From positions 1 through 7,119 of the forward strand of contig JAITEY010000005.1 in NCBI GenBank assembly GCA_031281815.1: a stretch of DNA of 7,119 nucleotides, read 5' to 3'. Shown piece by piece: positions 1-4,966 of this stretch. Below the pieces are notes generated by a model. The model did not search any database. It saw only the letters and a list, made by a program, of their open reading frames with translations, and was not told the origin of the DNA. Both the position numbers and the translations under genes were made by a program. Within the stretch, counting starts at the first letter, position 1; the number at the start of each line of letters is the position of its first letter. The DNA is from Desulfovibrio sp. (GTDB lineage Bacteria > Desulfobacterota > Desulfovibrionia > Desulfovibrionales > Desulfovibrionaceae).

Positions 1-690
1 CAGGACGTCCTGCTGTTCATAGACAACATCTTCCGCTTCACCCAGGCCGGTTCTGAAGTGTCCGCCCTGCTCGGGCGCATGCCGTCCGCCGTCGGCTACC
101 AGCCGACGCTGGGCACCGACCTCGGCGCCTTGGAGGAACGCATCACCTCCACGCACAAAGGCTCCATTACCTCGGTGCAGGCCATCTACGTGCCGGCCGA
201 CGACCTGACGGACCCGGCCCCGGCCACCACCTTTTCACACCTGGACGGAACGCTCGTGCTGTCGCGCCAAATTGCGGAACTCGGCATTTATCCCGCCGTT
301 GACCCGCTGGACTCCACCTCACGCATCCTGGATCCGCAGGTCGTGGGTCAGGAACACTACAACGTGGCGCGCGGGGTACAGCAAATCCTGCAAAAATACA
401 AGGATCTTCAGGACATCATCGCCATTCTGGGCATGGACGAACTCTCGGACGACGACAAGCTCACCGTGGCGCGCGCGCGCCGCATCCAGCGTTTTCTTTC
501 CCAGCCTTTCCATGTGGCCGAAGTCTTTACCGGCGCTCCCGGTCGCTACGTCAAGCTGGAAGACACCATCAAGGCCTTCCGCGCCATCCTGAACGGCGAC
601 TATGACCACATGGGTGAATCCGACTTCTACATGGTCGGCACGATTGAAACGGCTGAAGAAAAATACAAGAAACGCTTAGCGGAACAATAA
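1..690 (+). CDS. atpD: F1 ATP synthase subunit beta, 3' part
   Basis: This is the catalytic beta subunit of the cytoplasmic F1 sector, which makes ATP from ADP and phosphate using the ion gradient. The reading frame is open from base 1, so the gene starts outside the window; the P-loop is missing and about half of the usual ~470 residues are present. The visible part begins just before the Walker B strand (LLFIDNIFRFTQAGSE), followed by MPSAVGYQPTL, the ITSTHKGSITSVQAIYVPADD block and IYPAVDPLDSTSR. The DELSEED loop that contacts gamma reads DELSDDD here. The C-terminal helical domain is complete and ends AEEKYKKRLAEQ with a TAA stop. atpC follows after 9 nt, the usual beta-epsilon order. Identification is secure; only the start is unseen. 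Confidence 0.98.
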   Translation, partial: QDVLLFIDNIFRFTQAGSEVSALLGRMPSAVGYQPTLGTDLGALEERITSTHKGSITSVQAIYVPADDLTDPAPATTFSHLDGTLVLSRQIAELGIYPAVDPLDSTSRILDPQVVGQEHYNVARGVQQILQKYKDLQDIIAILGMDELSDDDKLTVARARRIQRFLSQPFHVAEVFTGAPGRYVKLEDTIKAFRAILNGDYDHMGESDFYMVGTIETAEEKYKKRLAEQ

Positions 691-699
691 GGCGGCACC

Positions 700-1098
700 A
701 TGGCTTCGCTTCGACTGGATATAGTCACGCCGGACAGGCTCGTGCTGAGCAGAGAGGTTGATTATGTGGGCGCGCCGGGCCTGGAAGGGGAATTCGGGGT
801 TTTGCCCGGCCATGTACCCCTGCTGGCGGCCCTGACGACGGGCAGGTTGTTTTACAAGGCCGACGGGCGGACGAACTGGGTGTTTGTGTCCGGCGGCTTT
901 GCCGAGGTTGCGGGCGGCAAGGTGACCATTCTGGCTGAAAGCGCTGAAGAAGCGCAGAGCATAGACTTCGAGCGGGCCGAGAAGGCGCGCAGGCGCGCCA
1001 AAGAACGCATAGACTCGCGCCGCGCTGAAATCGACCTGCACCGCGCGCTCCAGTCTCTGGCCAGGGCCGACGTGCGGTTGTCTCTGCGCGGGCGCTGA
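700..1098 (+). CDS. atpC: F1 ATP synthase subunit epsilon
   Basis: The epsilon subunit sits on the F1 central stalk, couples rotation and can inhibit ATP hydrolysis. The 132-residue product has the family length. Residues 1-85 form the beta-sandwich domain with the signature stretch APGLEGEFGVLPGHVPLLAAL near residue 25. Residues ~88-132 are a charged helical hairpin rich in Arg, Glu and Ala. The ATG at 700 has AAGG (689-692) as a ribosome binding site and lies 9 nt after the atpD stop, so it is operon-internal and probably translated with atpD. The last 24 codons plus stop are repeated in diverged form just downstream (1110-1184), so the tail of this gene has been duplicated; the copy within the long reading frame is taken as the functional one. 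Confidence 0.97.
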   Translation: MASLRLDIVTPDRLVLSREVDYVGAPGLEGEFGVLPGHVPLLAALTTGRLFYKADGRTNWVFVSGGFAEVAGGKVTILAESAEEAQSIDFERAEKARRRAKERIDSRRAEIDLHRALQSLARADVRLSLRGR

Positions 1099-1106
1099 GG
1101 CGGGAC

Positions 1107-1184
1107 ATGGCGGACGTCAACCTGCACCGTGCGCTCCGGTCCCCGGCAAGGACCTACGAGCGCGTGGGCTCACGCGGGTGCTGA
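1107..1184 (+). pseudogene. Decayed tandem copy of the atpC 3' end (25-codon ORF)
   Basis: Bases 1110-1184 align without gaps to 1024-1098, the last 24 codons and stop of atpC. By hand count 54 of 75 bases match, including the TGA. At protein level ADVNLHRALRSPAR pairs with AEIDLHRALQSLAR. The copy happens to start with an ATG (1107) 8 nt after the atpC stop, with a GAGGCGGG-like purine run before it, and it ends 7 nt before the next gene. It could therefore be translated as a 25-residue peptide, possibly only as a coupling ORF. I read it as a relic of a 3'-end duplication (offset 86 bp), not as a functional subunit. Confidence 0.6.
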
Positions 1185-1191
1185 AACCGAT

Positions 1192-1536
1192 ATGCTGAAG
1201 TGGATAGTCATCGGCGTTTACGTTCTCGTGCCGATTATTGCATGGCGCCGTACTCGGGAAAAACCCGGCGCGACCAAAACTGAAACTCGCGTAAACAAAT
1301 GCGGCAACGCCTTTCTTGCATGGGGCGTCATCGGTATTTTATTGGCTTCTCCAGCGGCTTGGCAACTGACGTTGCTGTATCCCGACAGCGCTTGGATCAA
1401 GCATTTTCTTGAGATGTGGCTCTTTTGGGCCGCGCCTCTGGGGCTCGGGCTGGCCGTCAAGGCCGGGCAGGCAATGCGGGAGAAGAAAAAGGCGGAGCAA
1501 GCCGCTGCCTCGACTTCCGGGCCTGACGCTCCGTAA
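1192..1536 (+). CDS. Small predicted membrane protein of unknown function
   Basis: I do not recognise this 114-residue protein. Three hydrophobic stretches are visible: residues ~4-18 (IVIGVYVLVPIIAW), ~42-62 (AFLAWGVIGILLASPAAW) and ~75-93 (MWLFWAAPLGLGLAV). They are separated by a basic loop (RRTREKPGATKTETR) and followed by a Lys/Ala-rich tail, so it is probably an inner-membrane protein with three spans. An upstream in-frame GTG at 1129 would add 21 residues that overlap the atpC tail relic. I prefer the ATG at 1192, because the protein then begins directly with the first hydrophobic segment and lies 7 nt after the preceding small stop, which allows translational coupling. No strong ribosome binding site is visible. 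Its position suggests co-transcription with the atp operon, but nothing in it indicates a role in ATP synthase. Confidence 0.7.
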   Translation: MLKWIVIGVYVLVPIIAWRRTREKPGATKTETRVNKCGNAFLAWGVIGILLASPAAWQLTLLYPDSAWIKHFLEMWLFWAAPLGLGLAVKAGQAMREKKKAEQAAASTSGPDAP

Positions 1537-1548
1537 TCTCAATGTATT

Positions 1549-1577
1549 CGGACAGGTAGTACTGCGTAACGTATAAA
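1549..1577 (+). promoter_or_regulatory. Possible sigma-70 promoter upstream of folded RNA segment
   Basis: CGGACA (1549-1554) and TATAAA (1572-1577) are separated by 17 bp, and match the -35 and -10 consensus at 4/6 and 5/6 positions. Transcription would start near 1584, just before a run of hairpins that ends in the terminator at 1715-1744, giving an RNA of about 160 nt. This is a motif match only, in an AT-richer patch, and it may be fortuitous. Confidence 0.35.
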
Positions 1578-1710
1578 TTTTCGTGCCGGCCCCAATGAGG
1601 GGAGTCGGCCTGAGCCGGCGCAGGGCCGGCTGGGGAAATCATTTCCCTCGGCCGCCGGAGGCTTAAAAATAACGTGTTACGCGGTAATAATCGGTTGAGA
1701 GACCGAAGAA
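1557..1710 (+). ncRNA. Candidate structured RNA between atp operon and terminator
   Basis: This stretch has no convincing gene but strong folding potential on the + strand. A long-range stem pairs 1557-1570 with 1676-1689 (one G-A mismatch, one G-U). It encloses three successive hairpins: 1585-1609 (cccc/gggg inner stem, gccg/cggc outer stem), 1613-1631 (seven pairs, loop gcagg) and 1632-1648 (gggaaa/tttccc, loop tca). Another five-pair hairpin is at 1691-1706, and a textbook terminator follows. It does not match any riboswitch or housekeeping RNA signature that I know. It may be the processed 3' UTR of the atp transcript, a small RNA made from the TATAAA promoter (the closing stem would then be lost), or an intergenic palindromic repeat. 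On the - strand it contains GCCTCCGGCGGCC, a motif I associate with intergenic repeats in Desulfovibrio. Confidence 0.4.
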
Positions 1711-1714
1711 CACG

Positions 1715-1744
1715 ACGGGCCGCCCGAGGGCGGCCCGTTTTTTT
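1715..1744 (+). terminator. Intrinsic terminator of the atp operon / small RNA
   Basis: A GC-rich perfect stem pairs 1715-1725 with 1728-1738 (effectively ten pairs with a CGAG tetraloop) and runs into seven T residues at 1738-1744. It faces the atp operon on the + strand. The same hairpin may also slow transcription arriving from flagellin on the - strand, but in that direction no T-run follows, so it is not a good bidirectional terminator. Confidence 0.9.
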
Positions 1745-1787
1745 CCTTTCCTGCGTGCTTCGGGCGATCCCCACCCCGCGACACGGC

Positions 1788-2678
1788 CTAACCGATAAGA
1801 GACAAGGCCATCTGCGGCAGGGAGTTGGCCTGTGACAGCATGGCCACCGCCGCCTGGGTGAGTATCTGGTTGCGCACGAACTCCGTCATTTCCAAAGATA
1901 CGTCCACGTCGGATATGCGCGATTCGGCGGCCTGCAGGTTTTCGGCCTGGATCTGGAGGTTGCTGATCGTGTTTTCCAGCCGGTTCTGCATGGCGCCGAG
2001 ATTGGCGCGAATCTTGTCCTTGGAGAGGATGGCATCGCCGATACCTACCAGAGCCAACTGCGCCCGTTGCTGTGTGGATACGGTATACCCCTTGAACGAC
2101 ATGTCGGTCTGATTGCCGACGCCCAGAGAAGACGCCGTGGCGCTGCCGATTTGGATATAGTAATAATCCTCGGCGGAGTCGTTGGCCGGCCCGAAGTGGA
2201 CCTTCAACTTGCCGGTAGAGGTCAACAGCGCGCCGTTGTGCGTTTCGGAAGACAGATTACCGTTGAGCAGATGCACGCCGTTGAAGTCTGTGGCGTTCGC
2301 GATACGGGTGATTTCCGAAGCCATGGCCTGGTATTCGGATTCAATCATCAGGCGCTGGTCCGAAGTATACGTGCCGGTAGCGGCCTGTTCGGCCAGTTCC
2401 TTCATACGAATGAGCTTTTCGTCAATGACGCCGAGGGCGCCGTCCGCCGTCTGGATCAGGGAAATGCTGTCGTTGGCGTTGCGCACGCCCTGATTCAGGG
2501 CGGTAATGTCCGCGCGCATAAGTTCGCGGATGGCCAGACCGGCCGCATCGTCGGCTGCGGAAGACACGCGCAGACCCGAAGACAGGCGGTTTACCGAGGT
2601 AGCGAGGCTGTTGTAGGAATTGCCGAGGTTCCTCGCGGCGTTCAACGCCATAAGGTTGTGATTGATAGTCAGTGCCAT
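1788..2678 (-). CDS. fliC: Flagellin, short Desulfovibrio type
   Basis: Flagellin is the filament subunit, exported through the flagellar type III apparatus. The 296-residue protein has the conserved N-terminal D0/D1 region (residues 1-140: LTINHNLMALNAARNL, NRLSSGLRVSSAADDAAGLAI, SLIQTADGAL) and C-terminal D1/D0 region (about 215-296: LGAMQNRLENTISNLQ, ESRISDVD, and the end QANSLPQMALSLIG). Only about 70 variable residues lie between, so the outer D2/D3 domains of enterobacterial flagellin are absent. Residues corresponding to the Salmonella TLR5 contacts (Arg90, Leu94, Glu114) are kept as R91, L95 and E115 counting Met. The ATG at 2678 has a perfect AAGGAGG site 6-7 nt upstream. That site lies in the loop of a palindromic hairpin, which suggests CsrA control, and sigma-28-like promoters lie further upstream. 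The stop is TAG; no filament cap or chaperone gene is in the window. Confidence 0.96.
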   Translation of the reverse strand: MALTINHNLMALNAARNLGNSYNSLATSVNRLSSGLRVSSAADDAAGLAIRELMRADITALNQGVRNANDSISLIQTADGALGVIDEKLIRMKELAEQAATGTYTSDQRLMIESEYQAMASEITRIANATDFNGVHLLNGNLSSETHNGALLTSTGKLKVHFGPANDSAEDYYYIQIGSATASSLGVGNQTDMSFKGYTVSTQQRAQLALVGIGDAILSKDKIRANLGAMQNRLENTISNLQIQAENLQAAESRISDVDVSLEMTEFVRNQILTQAAVAMLSQANSLPQMALSLIG

Positions 2679-2699
2679 AATATTCCTCCTTGAATATTA
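2678..2699 (-). promoter_or_regulatory. CsrA-type hairpin over the flagellin ribosome binding site
   Basis: On the mRNA, 2692-2699 (UAAUAUUC) pairs perfectly with 2678-2685 (GAAUAUUA), leaving a six-base loop AAGGAG at 2686-2691. The loop is the flagellin Shine-Dalgarno and fits the ANGGAN hexaloop recognised by CsrA/RsmA proteins. The stem includes the A of the start codon. CsrA bound here would block ribosome access directly. The stem is AU-rich with one GC pair, so it is weak without protein. Confidence 0.65.
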
Positions 2700-2724
2700 C
2701 GCGGTTCAAGCGGCGCTTTCTGCC

Positions 2725-2742
2725 GGCCGCCTCCATGCGGCC
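2725..2742 (-). promoter_or_regulatory. Second ANGGAN hexaloop hairpin in flagellin leader
   Basis: On the mRNA, GGCCGC (2742-2737) pairs with GCGGCC (2730-2725) around a six-base loop AUGGAG (2736-2731), again an exact ANGGAN. The GGA triplet lies 45 nt upstream of the one in the Shine-Dalgarno hairpin. A CsrA dimer commonly bridges two such sites, as in the Bacillus subtilis hag leader. The GC-only stem makes this the more stable of the two. Confidence 0.6.
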
Positions 2743-2770
2743 TTGCCGCCCATACAACGCTGCTGTTTGT

Positions 2771-2797
2771 TTATCGGCGGCCCTGCCGGGTACATTC
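2771..2797 (-). promoter_or_regulatory. Proximal sigma-28-like flagellin promoter
   Basis: The - strand reads GCCGATAA (2778-2771), an exact match to the FliA/sigma-28 -10 element. The -35 region at the usual distance (2797-2790, GAATGTAC) matches the TAAAGTTT consensus at only four of eight positions. Initiation would fall near 2764 and give a leader of about 86 nt that contains both CsrA-type hairpins. Confidence 0.5.
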
Positions 2798-2924
2798 CGT
2801 TTTCCCGTCGCAGGGCCGCTTTGCCCTGACCCTTGAGAGCGCACAGGTAAATTCTCATAGGGTTCTCCCACACCGGGAGCCGCAACCGCGCCGTGATCTT
2901 CATCTCAGGCCGTTGTCACCTCCT

Positions 2925-2951
2925 TTATCGGTTCATGGAGCGAAGCCTTTA
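2925..2951 (-). promoter_or_regulatory. Distal sigma-28 promoter
   Basis: On the - strand TAAA (2951-2948), a 15-bp spacer and ACCGATAA (2932-2925) match the sigma-28 pattern TAAA-N15-GCCGATAA at 11 of 12 fixed positions with exact spacing. Initiation near 2918 would give a flagellin leader of about 240 nt. It lies just downstream of the intrinsic terminator that closes the rluA unit, as expected for the start of a separate flagellin transcription unit. Confidence 0.7.
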
Positions 2952-2973
2952 GGGGGACGGCGCAGGTTCGCGG

Positions 2974-2994
2974 AAAAAAATTCCCGTCACGGGA
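2974..2994 (-). terminator. Intrinsic terminator after rluA
   Basis: On the - strand TCCCG (2994-2990) pairs with CGGGA (2986-2982) across a TGA loop, followed by a run of seven T residues (2980-2974). The five-pair stem is short but GC-rich. It separates rluA transcription from the flagellin promoter region. Confidence 0.65.
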
Positions 2995-3006
2995 GTGAAT
3001 GCAATA

Positions 3007-3213
3007 TTTGTACCGAATTTGAAGAAACGCAGTCCATTACGGCGGCCTCCCCAAGGGCCTCTCCGTCGATCTCCCGACGCAGGGCGGCCGCCGCGGGGAT
3101 TAAAGCAAAATTTGTGCCGGATTCGATGAAAAGGGGTTCCGCCCGCTGCTCTACTCTACGCGTTCTCCGATGCCTTCCCGGTTGATCTCTCGAAGAAGGA
3201 CGGCCGCCGCGGG
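3007..3213. repeat. Diverged tandem duplication covering the rluA 3' end
   Basis: Two units follow each other. Bases 3007-3027 match 3111-3131 (17 of 21, hand count), and 3063-3097 match 3179-3213 (29 of 35, sharing cggccgccgcggg exactly). The offset grows from 104 to 116 bp, so one unit carries a ~12-bp indel. On the - strand the copy in rluA encodes APAAAVLLREINREGIGE and the copy beyond the stop reads IPAAAALRREIDGEALGE in an open frame. The outer unit is therefore a second, decayed copy of the rluA tail and the sequence behind it. The 2952-3150 stretch holds no gene that I can support. Confidence 0.65.
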
Positions 3214-4650
3214 CGCAAACGGCGCTTCCCAAGGAGGGGCGAGAAAGAAAAAACCCGCGTCTCCTGCCGCAGCAGGCACTCCGGACGGCAGGCGCAGGGC
3301 GCAGGCATGCAGCAGGAGCTTTTCAAAAGGAGGTCCGCCGTACAGCGGATCCCCGATCAAGGGAAAACCGCGCGCTGCAAGTTGCGCCCGCAACTGATGC
3401 TTGTGTCCGGTCAACGGGCGCAGCAACAGCAGCGTCGCCGGCTCGCCGCTTCCACCGCGCGCGGAAGAGGAAGAGTCGCGCAGTCCCTGAGGCAGAGCCT
3501 CGGCATCCAGATGCTGCACGACACGGGCGGCGCACAAAGCCCTGCCTTTCTCAAGCCCTTCGCGGCCGCGGGGGAACAGAGCGTCGATAGGCGCATCCGG
3601 GCTTTGCCCGAAGCCGCCCGAAGGTATCCGAGGGAGACGCGGCTCCCCGGTTGCGTCCGCAGCGGCACGGGTGGATGTGAGGAGCAGCGCGGGAGACGGT
3701 TCCCCGGCCGTGCCGGCAACAGCGGACAAGGACGCGCAGGGCGGCGGATCTTCCGGGTTGCTAGCAGGCAGCGCGCAGACGCGTTCACGGCCGGCGACAA
3801 ATCGTTTTTCCGTCCTGTCTTCGAGAATGCGCGTTCCGACCCAGGGCACACGCCCCCGGGACCAGGCCAGATAGTATCTGGCGATGCCGCCTTGTCGGAA
3901 CAGTTCATGCAGCCTGCGCGCGCAGGCATGGCTCAATCCGGCCAACAACAGGCCGGAGGTGCGTCTGTCCAGTCTGTGGACGGGCGCGGGGATATAGGGG
4001 TGCGCGGCGAACGCCGCGGACAGCCGCGCGCTGACGGAATCCACGACCGTTGTTTTTCCGGCTGCCCTTTTTCCGGTCGTCATTTTTCCGGCGCAGCGGT
4101 CGGGAGCGCTGCCGGGGTGGCAGGAAAGGCCGGCGCTCTTGTTCAGCACCAGCAGATCTCCGGATACGGCGACGATTTCCAGGCCGGGGCCAAGCGTAGG
4201 CAGAGGCCGGGAGGCGTCTAGAGCATTTTGCGCTTGAGATTGCCGATTGACGGCGAAGCAAGTTCGCCTCGCGGCAATCTCGCGGCAAGGATTTGCCGGC
4301 AAATCCTTGCAGAGCGGATGGATATTTTCAATATCAATCCGCTCTAAGAACGCCTCGGCGCAAGGCGCGGCGCAACCTTGGGGGTTCCGCGGAGAAAGCG
4401 GCCCTGTACTCGCGTTTGCAGCGGAAGGCGCCGGGAGGGCGAAAGGAGGCAGACGCACGATGTCGCCCTCCGCAAGCCGGGCAAAGGCCTTGCTCCGGCG
4501 GCCGTTCACCCGGACCTGCCCACTGCGTATCCACTTGTGGAGCATCGGGAGCGGCGAGGGCGCACGCAGTCTGCGCTGCAGAAAACGCGCAAGCTTCATA
4601 TCCGCTTCGGCTGCAGAAACAACGAGGCAATGCACCGGGGCGCTCGTCAT
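3151..4650 (-). CDS. RluA-family 23S rRNA/tRNA pseudouridine synthase, enlarged
   Basis: The enzyme isomerises uridine to pseudouridine in rRNA or tRNA. An S4 RNA-binding domain lies at about residues 18-66 (KLARFLQRRL, WIRSGQVRVNGRR). The catalytic motif HRLDRRTSGLLL is at ~225, with D228 as the nucleophile, and the late motif RPLTGHKHQLRAQL with PLIGDPLYGG is at ~412-440. At 499 residues it is much longer than the usual ~300. One insertion (residues ~102-144) is a translated palindromic repeat; another, of ~100 low-complexity Pro/Ala/Gly/Ser-rich residues, lies between the catalytic and late motifs. The frame is open to a TTG at 4671, but I prefer ATG at 4650: the upstream codons fall in a repeat derived from the BON-like gene. 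No good ribosome binding site is seen; it was probably coupled to that gene before the insertion. The exact target (RluC/RluD-like) cannot be assigned. Confidence 0.88.
   Translation of the reverse strand: MTSAPVHCLVVSAAEADMKLARFLQRRLRAPSPLPMLHKWIRSGQVRVNGRRSKAFARLAEGDIVRLPPFALPAPSAANASTGPLSPRNPQGCAAPCAEAFLERIDIENIHPLCKDLPANPCREIAARRTCFAVNRQSQAQNALDASRPLPTLGPGLEIVAVSGDLLVLNKSAGLSCHPGSAPDRCAGKMTTGKRAAGKTTVVDSVSARLSAAFAAHPYIPAPVHRLDRRTSGLLLAGLSHACARRLHELFRQGGIARYYLAWSRGRVPWVGTRILEDRTEKRFVAGRERVCALPASNPEDPPPCASLSAVAGTAGEPSPALLLTSTRAAADATGEPRLPRIPSGGFGQSPDAPIDALFPRGREGLEKGRALCAARVVQHLDAEALPQGLRDSSSSARGGSGEPATLLLLRPLTGHKHQLRAQLAARGFPLIGDPLYGGPPFEKLLLHACALRLPSGVPAAAGDAGFFFLAPPWEAPFAPAAAVLLREINREGIGERVE
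4219..4346. repeat. Palindromic repeat element inserted in frame in rluA
   Basis: The 128-bp segment starts TAGAGC and ends GCTCTA, so its termini are inverted. Inside are three adjoining palindromes: gagattgccg/cggcaatctc (4236-4245 with 4272-4281), enclosing ggcgaa/ttcgcc (4252-4257 with 4263-4268); a perfect 26-bp palindrome at 4285-4310 (gcaaggatttgcc and its complement); and 4311-4326 with 4330-4345 (15 of 16 pairs, loop ttc). Base composition is less GC-rich than the surrounding gene. It is read through on the - strand without a stop, adding about 43 residues (such as NIHPLCKDLPANPC) between the S4 and catalytic domains. It resembles MITE- or RPE-like palindromic elements. No transposase is encoded, and no second copy is in the window. 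Confidence 0.8.
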
Positions 4651-4654
4651 TATG

Positions 4655-4690
4655 GCGGCATCAGTCGGCAAGCAGACAGCTTGTGACGCT
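4655..4690. repeat. Left 36-bp direct repeat of the insertion
   Basis: This is identical to 7001-7036 except for one base (c against t at repeat position 23). On the - strand it spells the last nine codons and the TGA of the BON-like protein (SVTSCLLAD, where the right copy has Tyr for Cys) plus a few bases leading into rluA. It lies immediately upstream of the rluA ATG. Confidence 0.9.
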
Positions 4691-4904
4691 ACGCATTCAA
4701 CAAGCCAATACTGCCGAAAAGGATTGTAAATACAAGCTGTTTTGAAAGATTACCCAACAACAGATTTTCCTTTACTCCACTGCCTACCCCACACTTGGCT
4801 TCGGGGGTAAGAGTGAACACCTTGATTGCACGGCGTATCTCAGCTTCTGCTGTTCCCAGCCTTCCGGCGGCTTCACGCACACCGTCTTTATCGGCACGGC
4901 CACC
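4689..4904 (-). pseudogene. Possible ParB-like protein fragment
   Basis: From 4904 downwards the frame reads GGRADKDGVREAAGRLGTAE, continuing EIRRAIKVFTLTPEAK. This resembles the helix-turn-helix part of ParB-like proteins on plasmids and phages (pattern GGR-x-x-x-GG-x-x-EAA-x-x-LG, then RRAxKIxxLTPEAK). A TAA lies directly before it and no start or N-terminal nuclease-like domain is present. After PEAK (4794) the sequence turns AT-rich and loses resemblance, running to a TAG at 4689. I treat it as a small relic of a mobile element. The family call rests on remembered motif patterns and is tentative. Confidence 0.4.
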
Positions 4905-4966
4905 TTAAGTGACAAAAGTGTATTTTGATACGTAATCAGGTATTGTTTTGAAAAGCTTCCCCGCAC

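Noticed and set aside
1585..1660. Cobalamin or other known riboswitch in the folded segment
   Set aside because: GCGCAGG-like pieces are present but the conserved core motifs of cobalamin, TPP, SAM, glycine and c-di-GMP riboswitches are missing, and a terminator rather than a gene follows.
1457..1774. 105-codon open frame on the - strand
   Set aside because: It crosses the terminator and the folded intergenic segment and overlaps the membrane-protein gene; it has no ribosome binding site or family resemblance.
2067..2693. 208-codon open frame on the + strand
   Set aside because: Antisense to flagellin, with no start signal and no recognisable motif.
2706..2903. 65-codon ORF in the flagellin leader
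   Set aside because: Its purine-rich AGGAGG lies 15 nt from the ATG and partly before the expected transcription start; composition is unlike a protein, and the region is better explained as leader with hairpins.
2679..2990. Sigma-54 promoter for flagellin
   Set aside because: No TGGCAC-N5-TTGCA pattern was found on the - strand; sigma-28 boxes explain the region better.
3307..4221. 304-codon open frame on the + strand
   Set aside because: Antisense to rluA; GC-rich coding on the other strand explains the lack of stops, and the sequence is low-complexity Arg/Gly/Gln.
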